Shown: one piece after another, positions 15,473 through 15,766 of the stretch
Layout: each line of letters opens with the position of its first letter
Position numbering within the stretch: position 1 is the first letter of the stretch
DNA from: Ectocarpus siliculosus
Lineage: Eukaryota; Sar; Phaeophyceae; Ectocarpales; Ectocarpaceae
Assembly (NCBI GenBank): GCA_000310025.1
Contig: FN649750.1
Coordinates: 4,421,105 to 4,436,870 of the forward strand
DNA: 15,766 bases
Direction of reading: 5' to 3'
Notes under the pieces: model-generated
What the model was told of the DNA's origin: nothing
Databases searched by the model: none
Seen by the model: the letters and a program-made list of their open reading frames with translations, nothing else
Position numbers and translations under genes: made by a program

Positions 15473-15766
15473 GAGAAGACGACGATTTATGGTGGTGCAA
15501 AAGTTGAGTCCGATAAATAGTGCGAATCAATACTGCTGTAGCAGTTTCTTACGTTTTTTTTTTCGCTTGGAATACCGAGTAGAGAGTGCCCTATCAACGC
15601 TGAACAAACGCGTGTCTAGGTAGGCACTTTGTTTCGCCTCGTGTGGTCGCTAGTCTCTACCAAAAATAATCTTAGAAGTGTTGGTAAAAAGCACCTGGTT
15701 GCTTGCATGATCATGTTGACGCCTCCGTGCCTGGCTCCTGTTGCTCAACACGGGTGTGGTTTCCAA
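15473..15766. other. 3' flank of the OTU gene, nothing further seen
   Basis: A T9 run occurs near 15556-15564, and short inverted words (CTGCTGTAGCAG) lie near 15533-15544. No gene start is recognisable before the window ends. Confidence 0.5.

Overview
This looks like nuclear DNA of a eukaryote. Candidate genes are split by GT-AG introns, long stretches carry no gene, and the space between genes is full of satellites and non-autonomous DNA transposons. My best guess is a stramenopile, perhaps a brown alga. The reasons are medium GC, kilobase-long introns loaded with repeats, CAG/CTG triplets, and a (CCCTAA)4 tract of the TTAGGG telomere type. No ribosomal RNA, organelle or prokaryotic gene is visible, so the taxon is inference only.

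Layout: 1-1340 holds an unclassified repeat with G-tracts and a four-copy tandem array of about 220-229 bp. 1488-2720 holds an 8-bp repeat, a GCGGT/ACCGC satellite forming large inverted repeats, and a degenerate ACCGCC-word array. 2932-3766 is a TA-flanked inverted-repeat transposon packed with GGTGATAA motifs. 3815-4931 is a second TA-flanked inverted-repeat unit with pyrimidine-rich sequence inside. 4934-6224 has no confident gene but contains one good hairpin. At 6225-6740 two genes start head to head. On the minus strand is a signal-peptide exon resembling the start of an M14 zinc carboxypeptidase. On the plus strand is a small three-helix membrane protein. Its exons are 6741-7016, 10730-10870 and 11484-11528, with a possible extra exon at 9504-9614, and every junction is phase 0.

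The long intron of the membrane-protein gene hosts a Mutator-like (MULE) element at 7475-9146. It has arms of about 460-475 bp and a 9-bp target duplication. Its left arm carries a nested 391-bp CAGTA-ended MITE with a TA duplication, and the right arm preserves the matching empty site. 11529-13944 holds no gene I can support. The right end carries the clearest gene: an OTU-type cysteine protease-like protein with a lysine-rich, probably nuclear tail, ending through a 43-nt intron.

I see no operon-like system. The M14-like exon and the membrane-protein gene share a 363-bp intergenic region with a cluster of AGAACCT half-sites. The most informative content is the nested transposon history and the unusual repeat architectures.
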